From NCBI GenBank assembly GCA_000231825.2, contig JH720391.1, positions 52,315-116,314 on the forward strand: 64,000 nt of DNA. Direction: 5' to 3'. Origin of the DNA: Tetrahymena elliotti 4EA (Eukaryota > Ciliophora > Oligohymenophorea > Hymenostomatida > Tetrahymenidae). The notes beneath the pieces were generated by a model. It saw only the letters and a program-made list of their open reading frames with translations, searched no databases and was not told where the DNA came from. Shown here piece after piece: positions 13,797 to 25,807 of this stretch; the first letter of the stretch is position 1; every line of letters starts with the position of its first letter. Made by a program: the position numbers and the translations under genes.

Positions 13797-16700
13797 TCAA
13801 TATTTATATGTTGTGGGATTGTAATTAAATGTTGATGGAGTTGTATATGTAGTGGAGGCACTATATGGATTAGAAGTAGAAGTAGTTCCATAAGTAGTAG
13901 TTACTCCATAGGTATTATTTGTAGTACCATAAGTATTATTATTAGATAATCCATAGTTATTGCTACTTGTAGTACCATAGGTATTGCTGCTTGGTAATCC
14001 ATAAGTATTGGTGGTAGATCCTCCATAAGTACCCAAACCAGTAGTTCCATAAGTATTTGTGGTAGTGTAAGTATTGGTAGTTGGGAGAGTATATGCATTG
14101 TAGGTAGTGCTACTTTGTGTTCCAGATGATTTTAAAGGATTGTATGTAGATGTGCTATAGTTCACTTAAGTTACTGGGCTTGTATAAGTGTTAGGAATAT
14201 TTGATTATACTACAGTAGTTGAGTATTAATTATATCCACTGGCTGAGGTAGCTTAACCATAATTTGTGCTTGAAGGCAAATATTAAGAAGATGAAGGCTA
14301 TGAAGTTTGGTTGTAATTAAATTTATCAGGATTTTCAGAATAGTTTTAATAAGTTGAAGTCAAGGCTTTCATATGGTTATTCATAATATCTTGAACATTA
14401 AGTTGATTGGTATTACTATTACTAGCAGTGTAACTATTACTAACAATACTGGTTTCTGGTTTGTAAAGGCTTCCAGTATAAGAGTTATTAGATACTTAAG
14501 GTTGATTTTAATAGGAGTAAATTCCTGCTTGAGTTTAACCATTGTTTAAAGGAGAGTGTTATTCGTATTCAAAAACCTTCTTTGAACTTGAGTTTGAGAA
14601 GTCAGCATTAGGTAATTAATTGAGTTTATTTGGGTCATTTGAATAGTTTTAGAAAGTGGCAGCTAAGGCTTTCATGTGAAGATTTTCCATGTCTTAAAGT
14701 GTCACCTTTTGCTCATTAACTGGTAATTAAGATTGCTTATCTTCATTTTCTGAGTAATTTTTGTATGTAGTTGCCAAGGCTTTCATATGCATTTCTTCAA
14801 TTTCTTTTTGAGTAAGCTTTTTCTGTTGTTGGGAAGAAGTGAGCTTGCTATTATTGTCTTCATTTGGTAACTACTTTTATTTTTCTTCACTTTCTGAATA
14901 GTTCTTGAAAGTTTGAGCTAAAGCTTTCATGTGCATTTCCATAATATCCTAAGCGCTTTACTTAGGTTGTTAATCATTTTCTTATTCATGTTCCTTTCCA
15001 CCTGCTGCTCTCTTAACTTTATTGTGCTCCTCTTCATCATCTTATAAATGGATTTCTTCTTTATGTTCATCAGGATGAGGTATAGTTTAATTTGATTTAA
15101 TATTTTGATCAGAAGTTGAGACTTGATTGTGGAGATTAGGATTATTCAAGCGATTTTAACTGCTCATGTAGTCGAAATTTTCTTCAGTATAAATTATGTT
15201 CAAATTATTCTGAGGAGTTTCTTCTACAATTTAGTGGCTTGTTTGCTGTTAGTCTTCTTCATTAATATGGTGGTCTATCATTTTCTATTTTTTGTGTCTT
15301 CTTCTATGAATATAGTTACCCTACTCATCTTCTCCACTTTCTTCCTCTTCTTCTTCTCTATCACTACCAACTTCTTCATCAATCTTAGTTAGCAAACTAT
15401 TAATTTGCTAATCCAATAAATCCTTAAGTCTTCCAGTCATCACTGAATCAAGATCTTTTTTAGTTAGTTAATTTAAATTAAAACAAATTAATAAAATTAA
15501 AGAATATTACTGTGTTCTTAAGCAAACTTATTAGCAAGATCTTCAGATTTTTCTCCTTCGTAAACAATAATTCTAGCAGTTTTACCATCTTCAATATTAA
15601 CATCAACAAATAGTAAAGGAACTCTGTCTTCTTCCATAGTTTTAGAGGTTATAGGTAGAGACTTCTCCTTTTCCTATGAAGGCTGTTATTAGGGTTGTTT
15701 CAAGAAGTATTCAGTTACATCTTGAGAATCACCTTAATTAGGTTATGATTTTCCACTACGAGCAGTATCTACATGTTCTTGAGGATCTGTTTAAAAGAAA
15801 ATTTAATATTGTATTATATTTTAATATGAAATATTATTTACCCATGTTGTTTTGGTGAGAGTATTCTTGAGTTTCTTAAGGAGAGAACATGTTAGGCTTA
15901 GGTGAAGAGGATATAACTCTGTTTTAACCACTATTGCTATGATTGTGGTGAGAGTTTGTTGAAATAAATCTTCCTTAGGGACGTTCATGAGTATGCTTTT
16001 CACTTTGCAAAGAAATATTAACAAATTTCTCAATAGATTAACGTTGTTTATTAGATACTGTGATACCTTAGTTTTGAATTTATTCATTAACTTTTGTATT
16101 TAAGCGACCTGTTTTCATACGATCAATACTCTTCTAAATACCCTTTTGTTGTAAATTGGTAAGTTGCTTGCTTTTGTTTGGGCTTTAGTATGAGTTATAC
16201 TGACTTCCATTAATAGTTGAGTTGAAATTAGTAAGCTTGATATGAGAGATATCAGGAGAAAATGTGCACTCATCACATTCCTTTTCATACTCAATATCAC
16301 CTTTATCTCTATCTCTTCTCTAATTTTAAGGTTTAGCAAGAGAGTAGAGTTCTAATGTTCTATGGACTCCCAAAGGTTTAGTTGATGTTGCCTACTTTCT
16401 TTCACTAGGCACTTTTCCTTACATTTCTTCTTCAAAATTAGTTCCATTATTGTTATTTCTTGGTGAGAAATACTTTTAAACCTTGCTGAAATCTTTAGTT
16501 TAAGGATGGAAAGTACACTCATTCATCTTTTCTTCCTCAAGCTTCTACTTTAATTCTTGATTTTAGAATTTAGTAAGCTATTATTAGTAACTTAAGATTT
16601 CATTGATATCTAGTGCTCCTACAAATCCAGGATTATTCTTTAAATCATCAACAACTCTTTCTCTATTTAAAATATTAAAATGATTAAGTAAATAAATATG

Positions 16701-18906
16701 TAAATATTATTAAATTGATTACCTTCTTTCTTGTGCAAGACGACGAGAGGTTTCTGATATTTCAGGTGCATATGGATGACTGATTTCATTGTTTTTAGAG
16801 GCTCTTCTAGCTCCTTTTTCAGCAGTAAGACGGTTATCATAGATATCTTTAAATTGTTTGTGGATTTAGTTAACTTATTCATCAATGTAGTATAAGTTAT
16901 CATTTTTATCAAAAAATCCAACTGCAGATCTCTTAGATTCACTAAGTTTTGAATTGATCATTTCAGCTCTTTCAGCTATTTTTTAGTTAATCATCTCCAT
17001 ATTATCTTAATTTTGGCTTTGTTGTTAGGAGTTAAAGTGACTACGAGGAGAAGAGTCATCTGGATTCAAGTGTTAAGATTTATGATGTAAAGTGTTTTAA
17101 CCTTCTTATTGAAGCTATTCTTCAGTAACATAGGGTATCATTTCAGAGTCAGCACGAATATTTTGAACAGCAAACAAGAAAACTTCTAAATTTCTAACTA
17201 AGACTCTAGATTTATTTTATCTTCCTGACAATTAATTCCAGACACGTTGAACTTAAGTTGCTATAATTTAATTTTCTTCAAAGCTCTTTTAGTTGATGAA
17301 GTTCAAATTTTATAATATTTCAATTGCTTCCAAATAAGAAATAGTTTCAGGCATAGATTTTCTATTGGGATCCTTAGTAAAAGCCATGTCAGCTACGGCT
17401 TACTAGAATTCCTTGTCAAACTTAGAAGCTATGGCTTTTTAGAGACTCCTCTTATGTGTATTAGGGTTATAAGTAGATCCTTGAGTGGGGCCATGAGTAG
17501 ATATGGAGTTAAAGTTGATTGTCTTCTAGTTGCTATGAGTAACACTCTTTGATTACTTATCTTCCTATTAAAATTTAAGTTATTATATTTATAAAAAATA
17601 TCTTTCAATAAATTTAATTAAAATTTTTTAATTTTGCTTTGATCAGTGAGATCAAAAAAAGTTTGGTTTTCTAATTGATTTCGGATAATTTCTTTATAGA
17701 AAGTAAACTTTTTAAATTGCTTGATAATTTTTAACTGAAAAAAGAATCTTCAAACAAATCAATAGATAAACACTATTATATTTTTTTAACTGAAAATTTG
17801 GAGAATTACATGACAAAATTTTTTTCTAATTTAAAATGATTTTTATCAATAAAAATAAATTTTTCAGAATCAAATAAAAAAATAAAGTTTACCTCTCTTC
17901 TTCTTTTGGCATCTTAATAGAGATATTCGTCGATTTTTTAAACTTTTCTATTTTTTGTTTTATAGTTAGAGATTGTGGGTTTATAAGGATTAGGATCTTC
18001 TGGTTATTGAGGAACCTTTTTCTCTTAGAAAAGACGATCAATTACGCTGAGGCTTTTTTATCCTTTTTTCTAAAAAGCTTACTCACTTATTTGTTGAGTT
18101 TTTTTAGTAAGCTTTGGTTTGTCTAAAACTTGTTACTTTTCTTCATTTTCTTTAGCGTCTTTAAGTATTTCTTTATGACTTTCATAAAGTGTCTTCATTT
18201 TTTAAGATTGCTCGTAAAAGTTTGGCTCTCTTTTTGAGTAATATTGAGATTCTTATGAGTGGGTATTTCCAAAATTGAAATTGGAACCAGAGTTAAAATG
18301 AGATCTCATCAAACGAGGTGAGAAAGTACACTCTTTGAGCATCTTTTCTTCATAATCTCTCTTCAATTCTGAATTTTTTTTAAGCTTTTCTTCATGGTCA
18401 GAGTAGAGACGATTGATAAGCTCCATTTCTTTCTAACTTTAAATTCTTTGATGAGGCTTCTTTTTATTTTCCTTTTCAAACTAATTCATGTTTTCGTCAG
18501 ATAATAGTAAGTTCTTTGTGTAAGCTGAATTTGGAAGACGATCTTAATTTTTAGCAATTTCTCCTGTTTTTGCTAAATATTCAAACAAGGCTTGACTTCT
18601 TTGAGTATACTTTGAAGGTGAAACCAATTGTTAATAATCATGTTGATAATGATCCTAATCAACTATTATTTCTCCTTATGAATTTTAATTATCTAAAGTT
18701 TCTATGTGTTCAACTGCTGGTCCTTGCTACATATTGTTGTTGTTAACTGATCCTATTGATTTAACAGTCTGATAAGTTCCCAATGTGCCCATAGTATTAC
18801 CCTTGTTTTATCTTTAGTTTTGGCCATAAACTTACATAGCTGCAAATTCTTTAGGAGATAGACCTTTCATTAAGACTCCGAGAGTACCTTACTTACCTGT
18901 TTCCAT
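13797..18906 (-). CDS. Large repeat protein of unknown function, possibly cytoskeletal
   Basis: Predicted protein of 1,536 residues. Exons (minus order): 18906-17893, 17564-16723, 16662-15842, 15786-15511, 15454-13797; introns of 328, 60, 55 and 56 nt. Residues 1-890 are charged and helical and contain segments such as ECTFSPRL, ECTFHPQ and ECTFSPD, each following a Glu/Lys helix; similar 'CTFxP' segments recur in large ciliate and kinetoplastid proteins, several of them flagellar. At about 940-1000 lies a compact domain starting PLLFVDVNIEDGKTARIIVY and ending in a helix. Four copies of a motif with core HMKALA.TY.NYS follow (residues about 1150-1365), then a tail of NTYG-type repeats. I do not recognise the family with certainty; a structural role in cilia or cortex is a guess. 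The ATG is followed 7 nt later by a perfect splice-donor-like GTAAGTAAG, but the frame stays open through it. Confidence 0.75.
13800..14165 (-). repeat. Tyr/Asn/Thr/Ser/Gly-rich tandem repeats in the protein C-terminus
   Basis: The last 120 residues of the 1,536-residue protein are built from short degenerate units such as NTYGTT, NTYGL and NNYGLS. Coding repeats on the plus strand look like (cc)ataagtattggtag variants. Composition resembles low-complexity, phase-separating or adhesive tails; no function is shown. Confidence 0.8.
14318..14950 (-). repeat. Four copies of a 23-residue motif (HMKALAxTYxNYS)
   Basis: Copies lie at about 14881-14950, 14732-14804, 14622-14699 and 14318-14398 (plus coordinates). 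Each reads M-x2-HMKAL-x2-T-(Y/F)-x-NYS followed by an acidic stretch and Lys. The helical core is strongly conserved and the linkers vary in length, as expected for a repeated binding motif. Confidence 0.75.
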
Positions 18907-19255
18907 TTTTAATTGATAATGTTAAATTGTAGTCTATCGAACTTTAAATTTTCAATAATTATGAGTAAAATTTGTCAGTTTGCTTATTTTTTTGTTGATC
19001 CTTTTGCTTTTATATTCTACTTTTCAAAAAATTTTGAAGTAAAGAATACTTTTTATTTATTTGCTTTATTTTGTTTAACAATATAACAATATATCTTTAT
19101 TTATTTATTAATTATTTCAAATGTTCATTTGAAAATTCTTGACTACTACTAAAATTTAGGAAAATCTAACATAGTACATTAATTAAACTGCTAATTTATT
19201 CTGCAGAAATAAAAGAGGGCTCTCTCATTGATCAACCAAAAAAATGGCATTTAAA
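18907..19255. other. Intergenic, AT-rich
   Basis: A 349-nt spacer between two minus-strand genes; promoter and leader of the 1,536-residue protein. No other feature seen. Confidence 0.5.
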
Positions 19256-19734
19256 TCAATAAAATAAAATATAGATATTTATTCTTTTTAAGAATATCTT
19301 CTATTTATTTAATTCAACAAAATAATTACTTCTTGTTCCTGACTAAGAATAGCTAATATTGGTATCGTTATGGTTCCCATCATTGTTATATTCATATTAA
19401 TCATTCTCTGATTCTTGAATTGGATGGGAGTGCTAATACTAAAGTTGCTATTATTCATTGCGTCCTCCACTATTATACTATTTTATATAGATAAATATTT
19501 TTTAAGTAAGTACTTTGTGAAGTCTTTTCCTAAAAGAAAAAAATAGTTGTTAATTACTTGATTAAGGGAATGCTTAAGATTAGATAAATAGTTAATGCTT
19601 GATATCTAGTTGGATTTTTGTACAGGTGATATTCTCACAGGGCTTGCTGTGGACCCCTCAGATACGTGAGAAAGATTTACAGGAGAGTCTCCCTCATTTA
19701 CTGCATAATTAAGCTCGAAAACCTTTTGAGACAT
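19256..19734 (-). CDS. Short hydrophilic protein, unknown
   Basis: Predicted protein of 144 residues in two exons, 19734-19514 and 19469-19256, joined across a 44-nt intron (GTACTTACTT...TAATAG). It begins MSQKVFELNYAVNEGDSPVN. The second exon is rich in Gln, Asn, His, Ser and Tyr (for example QYQHSHPIQESEND). The intron was placed because the hydrophilic reading frame of exon 2 is not that of exon 1 and this donor-acceptor pair joins them. No domain, signal peptide or membrane segment is seen, and I do not recognise the family. The final 20 residues are Lys/Ile/Phe-rich and could belong to a further unseen splice. It stands alone, with spacers on both sides. Confidence 0.5.
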
Positions 19735-20521
19735 CAGATATTCTCTACCTCTATTTCTGTTATTTATGAATGTATGTATCTAATTATTTCTTAATTTATT
19801 TATTTGCTTGTTTGCTTGCTAATTACTGATTTCTTAATATCGCAACCTTTCTTTCTTTTATTTATTTTCTATTAATATTTTAAATTAAATGCTTTCTTTT
19901 TTAATTCGCTCACTAATTTTTTTTTTGTTTTGGAAAGTTGTTATTAAAATCTAAATTTTTCATGAAAAAATAATGAATTTATTTTTCATCTTAAAAATAT
20001 CTATTCATAACAAATAAATCCATCAACTTGCTTCAAAACCTCTCTTTAATTTTTTCAATTAAATCTAATCATTATAATTAATTTGGTTGAAAATAATCAA
20101 TTACTTATTTGTTTAATATATATAATAATATTATTCAATCAAAAAGGATTAAAAATCAGTCCATTTCATAAAATATTTCATCAGGAATTTTAAAAATTAC
20201 ACTTTTTTAAAAAATTAGAAACAATTTAAATTATTTTAATCTTTATTGTGAAATAAATTTAAATTTTAATAAATTGGCTTTTTATTTGAATCATAATGAA
20301 TTAATCATAAAATTCTATTTGTTAAACAAAAATCAATAAAATTTGACTTAATAGTAATTTAACGCTCTAATTTTTTTTGTGATTAATAAAGAGATTATTT
20401 GAATTTTGATAGAAAATGCTAACTAAATTACAAATGAATATTGTAGAAATTAACTATTTATATAAAATTATTTTTTTAATATATATTATAAGTTAAGAAT
20501 TAAGTTAAATTTATTAATATA
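19735..20521. other. Intergenic, AT-rich
   Basis: A 787-nt spacer between minus-strand genes. The first 200 nt above 19734 are A-rich on the minus strand, as in ciliate 5' leaders. No coding sequence could be supported. Confidence 0.5.
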
Positions 20522-22600
20522 TCACTTGTTATCAGTATCAGTTGCTTCTCTTTATTATGCTAATTCAATTACTGAAAAGATAAATGAAGAAAGACCTCCT
20601 ATAACACCAATTGAAAAATACAAATATAATTTTATCTTTTTTAATTTCTTCATAGAATCTCCAAAGGTTTACATGTACATGATGATGGGTAAAATAAATT
20701 ATAAAGAAGTGCCTGCAACTGCACCAATTATGTTTAAGAAAACGGCAAAACGAGGTATAGCATAAGCACAAAAGCAAATACAAAGTGTAACACTTACTCT
20801 AACAATCATTCTTCTAGACACTGTGCTACATGGTTCTTTAACTGAATGATCAGGAATTCTTTACTAGTAGATGAATTTATGAATTTTTTGATTTGATTCA
20901 AGTATTTAAAAAGTTGGAAGCAATTAAAGAGGATAACTCATTATGAGAGCAAATGCATAAATTATTTAAAAAAACTAAACAGATTTTGAATCATTCGGTA
21001 AGTTAAATAGAATAATTTCATTCATATCTTCTCCATAAGCAATAACTGCAACTACTGAAAAAACTATATATACAGAAACCATAACAATATTTGTATTTCT
21101 AAATATTGCACTAAATTGTTATTATGGATTTTCAACTGAGTTTCTGATTGAAAAAATTAAACCAATAGCCTCAAACGCATAAATAGAAACACCAATCATC
21201 ATAGGAATCCTGCTAAAATCAAAAGTATCATTCAAATTCCTTGAATATATTTCTGGTTCTAAATTGCTGATCTCTTTTATATTATACTTTTAAATTATAA
21301 AAAATTTTAATAAACTCTTAGAAAATAAGAGAAAAAAATAAATTAAAGTAAAACTGAACTAATAATCAAAATGCTCAAAAGTTTTATTTAAAATTTCAAT
21401 AATTAGCTTTATAAAATATCTTAATTTATGAGGGGTTAGAGTTTATAAAAATAAAAAGATTCAGTTTTTTAATACCTAATTAGTAAGAAGTTTTCTTATT
21501 TTTGTTGTGTTTTATTTGTATTAAATTTACTTAATTGAAAAATAAAAGAAATTACAAATTAAAATTAAAATGTAATTTTTCAGTTCTTTTTGTATCAAAC
21601 TTTTTTTTCCTATTAGATGTACAAAATTGTCTATTTTTTAAAATAAGATCAAACCATTATTTTATGATGGATTTTTAATTTTGTTTTTGGATTTGACAAG
21701 GTGACTTTAAAATATCTTATCCTTTATAATTACTTTATTGGGCTTCTTATTGTTGAATCATTAGTATTTGTACAATTTACAATTTTATGTTAAATACTTT
21801 TATTGGAAGATTTCGCGTTTTTCTTATAAACATCTAAATAAATGAATAATTACTGAAAAGATAGCTAACAAGGTGATGACAATCATGAAATTCGCAACAA
21901 TTGATATTTTGGCAAAGGCGGAGATACTGTTGATGAAACTCATTGGAATAATTATTGCTAAAGCAATTAGCAAATAAACAATATTATTTCCATTATTATT
22001 ACCAGCCATATCAAATACATTTTCAAGGAACTTCATAAAAAAGATAACATAACTAATGCAGCATCCAACCTAAAATATGACTATAAAACCACTAACAGCA
22101 AATTGTCCTTTTCTTCCAAAATGATGTTTGGCTATAAATTAGTAATCAACTCCTTCTTTTCCATAAGAATCTGCTAACTCAAATAATAAATTCATAGTAT
22201 CATAAACAATTACAGCTACAAGCAAAAAAATCAAAGTGCTCAGAACCCATCCTGCTTAATTAAATGCATATGGTAGAGCTAATATACCACTTCCAATATA
22301 TCCTTTGAATAGATTCATATAGGCAAACATGGTGCTAGACTTTGCTTAATTTTTATTACTATTATTAGCTTCAAATATTGATTCAGATTTTGACATACTT
22401 TCAGCATTTGCTTTTGATGTTGTTTTCTCTAACTCATTTTCAGCATTTTAGTCACCTCCTGACTAATCTTCTTCTTTGCCATCATAATAATTAGCTTTTA
22501 AGCTTGGAGTTCCATTGGAGTATATTTTCTCTCCTTCATCAATCTAATTATTATTGTATTACTAAGCAGGTAACTATAATTCTACTTGGTTTAATTGCAT
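20522..22600 (-). CDS. Amino-acid transporter, AAAP family (SLC36/SLC38-like)
   Basis: Proton- or sodium-coupled amino-acid carriers of this family have 9-11 membrane helices. The N-terminal 85 residues are cytosolic and acidic/Ser-rich. The first helix region reads LFKGYIGSGILALPYAFNQA, the family hallmark. Later helices include VGCCISYVIFFMKFLENVF, GVSIYAFEAIGLIF and AYAIPRFAVFLNIIGAVAGT, and the protein ends EATDTDNK before TGA. Exons: 22600 to about 21854, and about 21286-20522. The large intron (about 567 nt) lies in the loop after helix 5. I placed it at 21287-21853 (GTAATT...AAAAG), which keeps frame, but other donors such as GTTTAT at 21835 fit too, so 10-20 residues there are uncertain. 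With this intron the protein has about 503 residues. Whether it works at the plasma membrane, vacuole or food vacuole cannot be told. Confidence 0.88.
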
Positions 22601-24041
22601 TTTTATTGCCTTTATTAAAAGTGGAAATCTTAATTTTAATTTTGCTTAATTAATTAATCTTGTTTGTCACCTATTTCTATTAATGATGAATTGACTTTAT
22701 TTTTATTAATTTTTATCAAAATTTTCTAATTATATTGTTTTTTGGTGATTCTTAAAATAGAACTGAATAAATGTTTGATTTTATGACTGATAAGACCTCA
22801 TAATCTATCTCAATTACTTTTAATAGTCTTAAGTTTTATCAGAACTAGCGTGGGAAAAATTCATTTATAAATTATAAGACTAAATGTAAATTTTTTGTTT
22901 CTTTTTTTAAATTTGCTATTTCATTTCAAAAGATATTCATATTCAAATAATTTTTCTAATTTAAAGGGATACGTTTTTTCTTTTTTAAATAAATTTTATC
23001 TTATTAAATCTATTTTTATATATTGTTATAACTGAGGTTTTTTTTAATCATTTGTTGTTTGTTTTCAGCCAAGAGAATAACAAAAATTAAAATAATAATT
23101 TATTTTACTCATAAAATGTATTTCTCTTTAACAAAACTGAATATTGGAAACAAATTTCTTATATAAAATTCCTTAAAATTTAATTATTAATTGAAAAAAT
23201 TAAAAATTAAGTTTATTGTAAAAACAATTAATTTTAGAATTACTTTTTAGTTTACTTATATTTCTTATACATATTTAAATTTAAAAGCTTAAATTTAGAT
23301 ATCTTTTTAATTTTCTCTCTTTAAAGTAATTAAATTTGGAAAAAGATAATTCTATCTATCTATTAATATAAAGTAAATGCTTAAAATTAAAATAGATGAT
23401 TTAAATTTATGGAATGCTTAGTGATACTTAAGAAAAAAAATTTTTAATAATAAATAAATGAGAAAACGATAATAGATCTCTTAAAATTCAAAATAAATGG
23501 TTCAATGACTACATTAAAAAATTAAATTTGCTTAAAAATATTTAAAATATTATTAAAAATTGTTTAACTTTTTATCATTTAGTTAAAAGATATTAAAATA
23601 AAAAATATTTAAGTTAGAAGATAAAGTTATAATTTCTTTATTAATAATAATAATCTTAAATATCACAATTATTTTTGGTCAATACTTTATGAAAAATAAA
23701 GAAAGATATCAAAATATTATATTGTATTAAGAAAATTAAAAAAATTATCAAAAAATTGTTAATGAATTAAAAACAATTTTTAATTTCAAAATTTATTTAA
23801 TCAAATTTAACTAAAAAAATATTCTAAGTACGTACAGTTTAAAATCTAGATTGCTTACTTCAATAAAAATTAAAACTAGAAAATATCAAAATATCTAAAA
23901 ATATCTAAAGAAGAATAAATTGATGATCAATAAAGTAATAATTTAATAAGAAAAGTTATTAATGATATGTGTATTTAGCAAGAATAAATATAAATATTTT
24001 TTAATTTGATAAATATAGCAAGCAACTTGAAGAAAAATAAA
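22601..24041. other. Intergenic, AT-rich
   Basis: A 1.44-kb spacer between minus-strand genes, with the transporter promoter on its left side. Long A- and T-runs; no coding sequence or RNA gene supported. Confidence 0.5.
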
Positions 24042-25291
24042 TCAATTAGGCATAGGAATATCCATGTTATTATCTTATCTATAACTATCTTCTCTATCTC
24101 TTCTTTTAGGACTCTTAGATCTTTTACGTTCTCTGCTTCTATCTTTATTCTTTTTTTCTTTCTTTTCTTTTTTCTCTTTGCCATCTCTATCTCTATCTCT
24201 TTCCCTATCTCTATCTCTTTCTCTTTCTCTATCCCTATCTTTGTTTTCTTTATTTTCTTTTTAATCTTTACTTTCCTTTTATTCTTTACTTGTTTCTTTT
24301 GATTCTTTAACATCTTTGTCTTTTCTTTCTTTAGAATCCTTCTTTTCTTTCTTATTTTTCTTTTCTTCCTTAAGTTCCTATAATCTCATTTTCAATCTTT
24401 ACAATAATACAAATATTTAACAAATCTTTAAATAAATATTTTCTAAAAATTAAATTTATTTTCAACTTCAGTTATTTTTTTTGAATTTAAGAAAACCATT
24501 TATAATAACAAAATTTTATTCAGATATGTGTCTTGCTTATTTTTTTGATTGGTTGAAAGGTTAGAGTTTTATCAGAATTTATATAAATTAATTTTAAATA
24601 TGGCATATTTTTACTCTTTATCACGAGGACAGTCATCACTATGTTGAGAAGTAGATGCGGATCTTCTATATCTTGGAGAACTTCTTCTTTTTCTTCCCCA
24701 TGAAGGTGATCTTCTACCACCTCTTTTTTATTTTAATAAAAGATTAAAACTCTTCTTTATTAAATAAATTTAACATTTAAATACCTATTTTCACTTCTCG
24801 ATCTACTATTTCTTCTGTTTCTAAAAGTTAAAAACAAATTTTGAATGCTTTTTCATTTCTTAAATATATTTTACGCTTCTTTTCTATCATTTTCATCAAA
24901 TCTACCAGATTTTTTAGACCATTCTACATTAAGCTTTAAACCTAAATTAAATTATAATCAAATAAATTAATAAATTATGAAAAAATTTATTTATGATCAT
25001 TATTTATGAGAATTAAAAAGACTAGAATTATGCATTAATAAATTACCTCCAAAATCTTTATTATGCAAATCGTTTTTAGCGGCTTCACCATCTTTATCTC
25101 TAACGTATTGAACAAATGCGTATCTATGCTTTATGTTTAGATTGATAATTAGTAGAAAATTAAGCCTATTTCAATGAAAATTTAAAAATTGATACTCTAA
25201 ATTCAAATTTGCATTGACCAAATGCTGTAAAAGCCGATTCTATTGTCTTTTAATCAACGTTTCTGCTTATATTACCTACAAACAAACTCAT
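24042..25291 (-). CDS. SR-type RNA-binding protein (RRM plus RS/RD-rich tail)
   Basis: Predicted protein of 247 residues. Exons (minus order): 25291-25196, 25128-25047, 24941-24875, 24820-24785, 24722-24615, 24396-24042; exon 4 is only 36 nt. One RRM spans residues 1-75: RNP2 is LFVGNI, RNP1 is RYAFVQYV, and the domain ends GGLKLNVEWSKK as in SRSF3/SRSF7-type factors. A short Arg/Ser segment (RRNSRSRSE, RRSPSWGRKRRSSPRY) follows, then a Lys/Glu helix and a run of alternating Arg-Asp/Arg-Glu, ending RSKSPKRRDRE. Family members bind exonic enhancers and recruit U1 and U2AF; their RS tails are phosphorylated. The last intron (218 nt) joins the RS region to the RD/RE exon. Because that intron could be retained, with a TGA about 50 nt in, a shorter isoform is possible. 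Confidence 0.85.
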
Positions 25292-25807
25292 AATTCAATG
25301 CTAATTTATGTTTTTTAAATAAAGATAAATTTCTATTAATTTATAATAAATTATTTAGATATTTTTTTATTTAGATTTTCTTAGGCGTTGAATTCATTGC
25401 ATGCAAAGCAAATCAATAATAAAACACAAATATTTTTAATTGAAAAATCTTTGTAATACTTTTAATTGAATTAATAATAATTTATTTCTATTTTGTAGTA
25501 GAATAATAAATTTAATTTTTTAATTTTACATTAAATTAAGAAAAAAAAAATTTTTTGTTAAAATAAAATAATTTAAAAAAATGAAAATTTCTTCAAAGCA
25601 AATAAATGAAAATTCCTTATTCTACTTGTTATTAGAATTTAAAAGTAAAAAGAGGTAGAGATACATATTTATTTAATAGAACATTCTTAAAATGCATATG
25701 TTTGAAATTATTGGTCATTCATTAACAAAAGTACAAAATATCTAAGTAAATATTAAATAATCAAAAATAAGTTAACAAAATTAAAATTTTCTTTTTTAAA
25801 ATTAAAA
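25292..25807. promoter_or_regulatory. Divergent promoter region
   Basis: The only sequence between two genes transcribed away from each other, the SR protein (minus) and the helical protein (plus). Both promoters must lie within these 516 nt. It is very AT-rich and I see no specific element. Confidence 0.5.

Noticed and set aside
13901..14098. Minus-strand 65-residue ORF
   Set aside because: Out-of-frame shadow of the NTYG-repeat coding sequence.
20565..20783. Minus-strand 72-residue ORF with His/Cys-rich sequence
   Set aside because: Wrong frame inside the last exon of the amino-acid transporter.
24006..24302. Plus-strand Phe/Ser/Ile-rich 98-residue ORF
   Set aside because: Antisense of the Arg-Asp/Arg-Glu repeat exon of the SR protein; its composition follows from that repeat.
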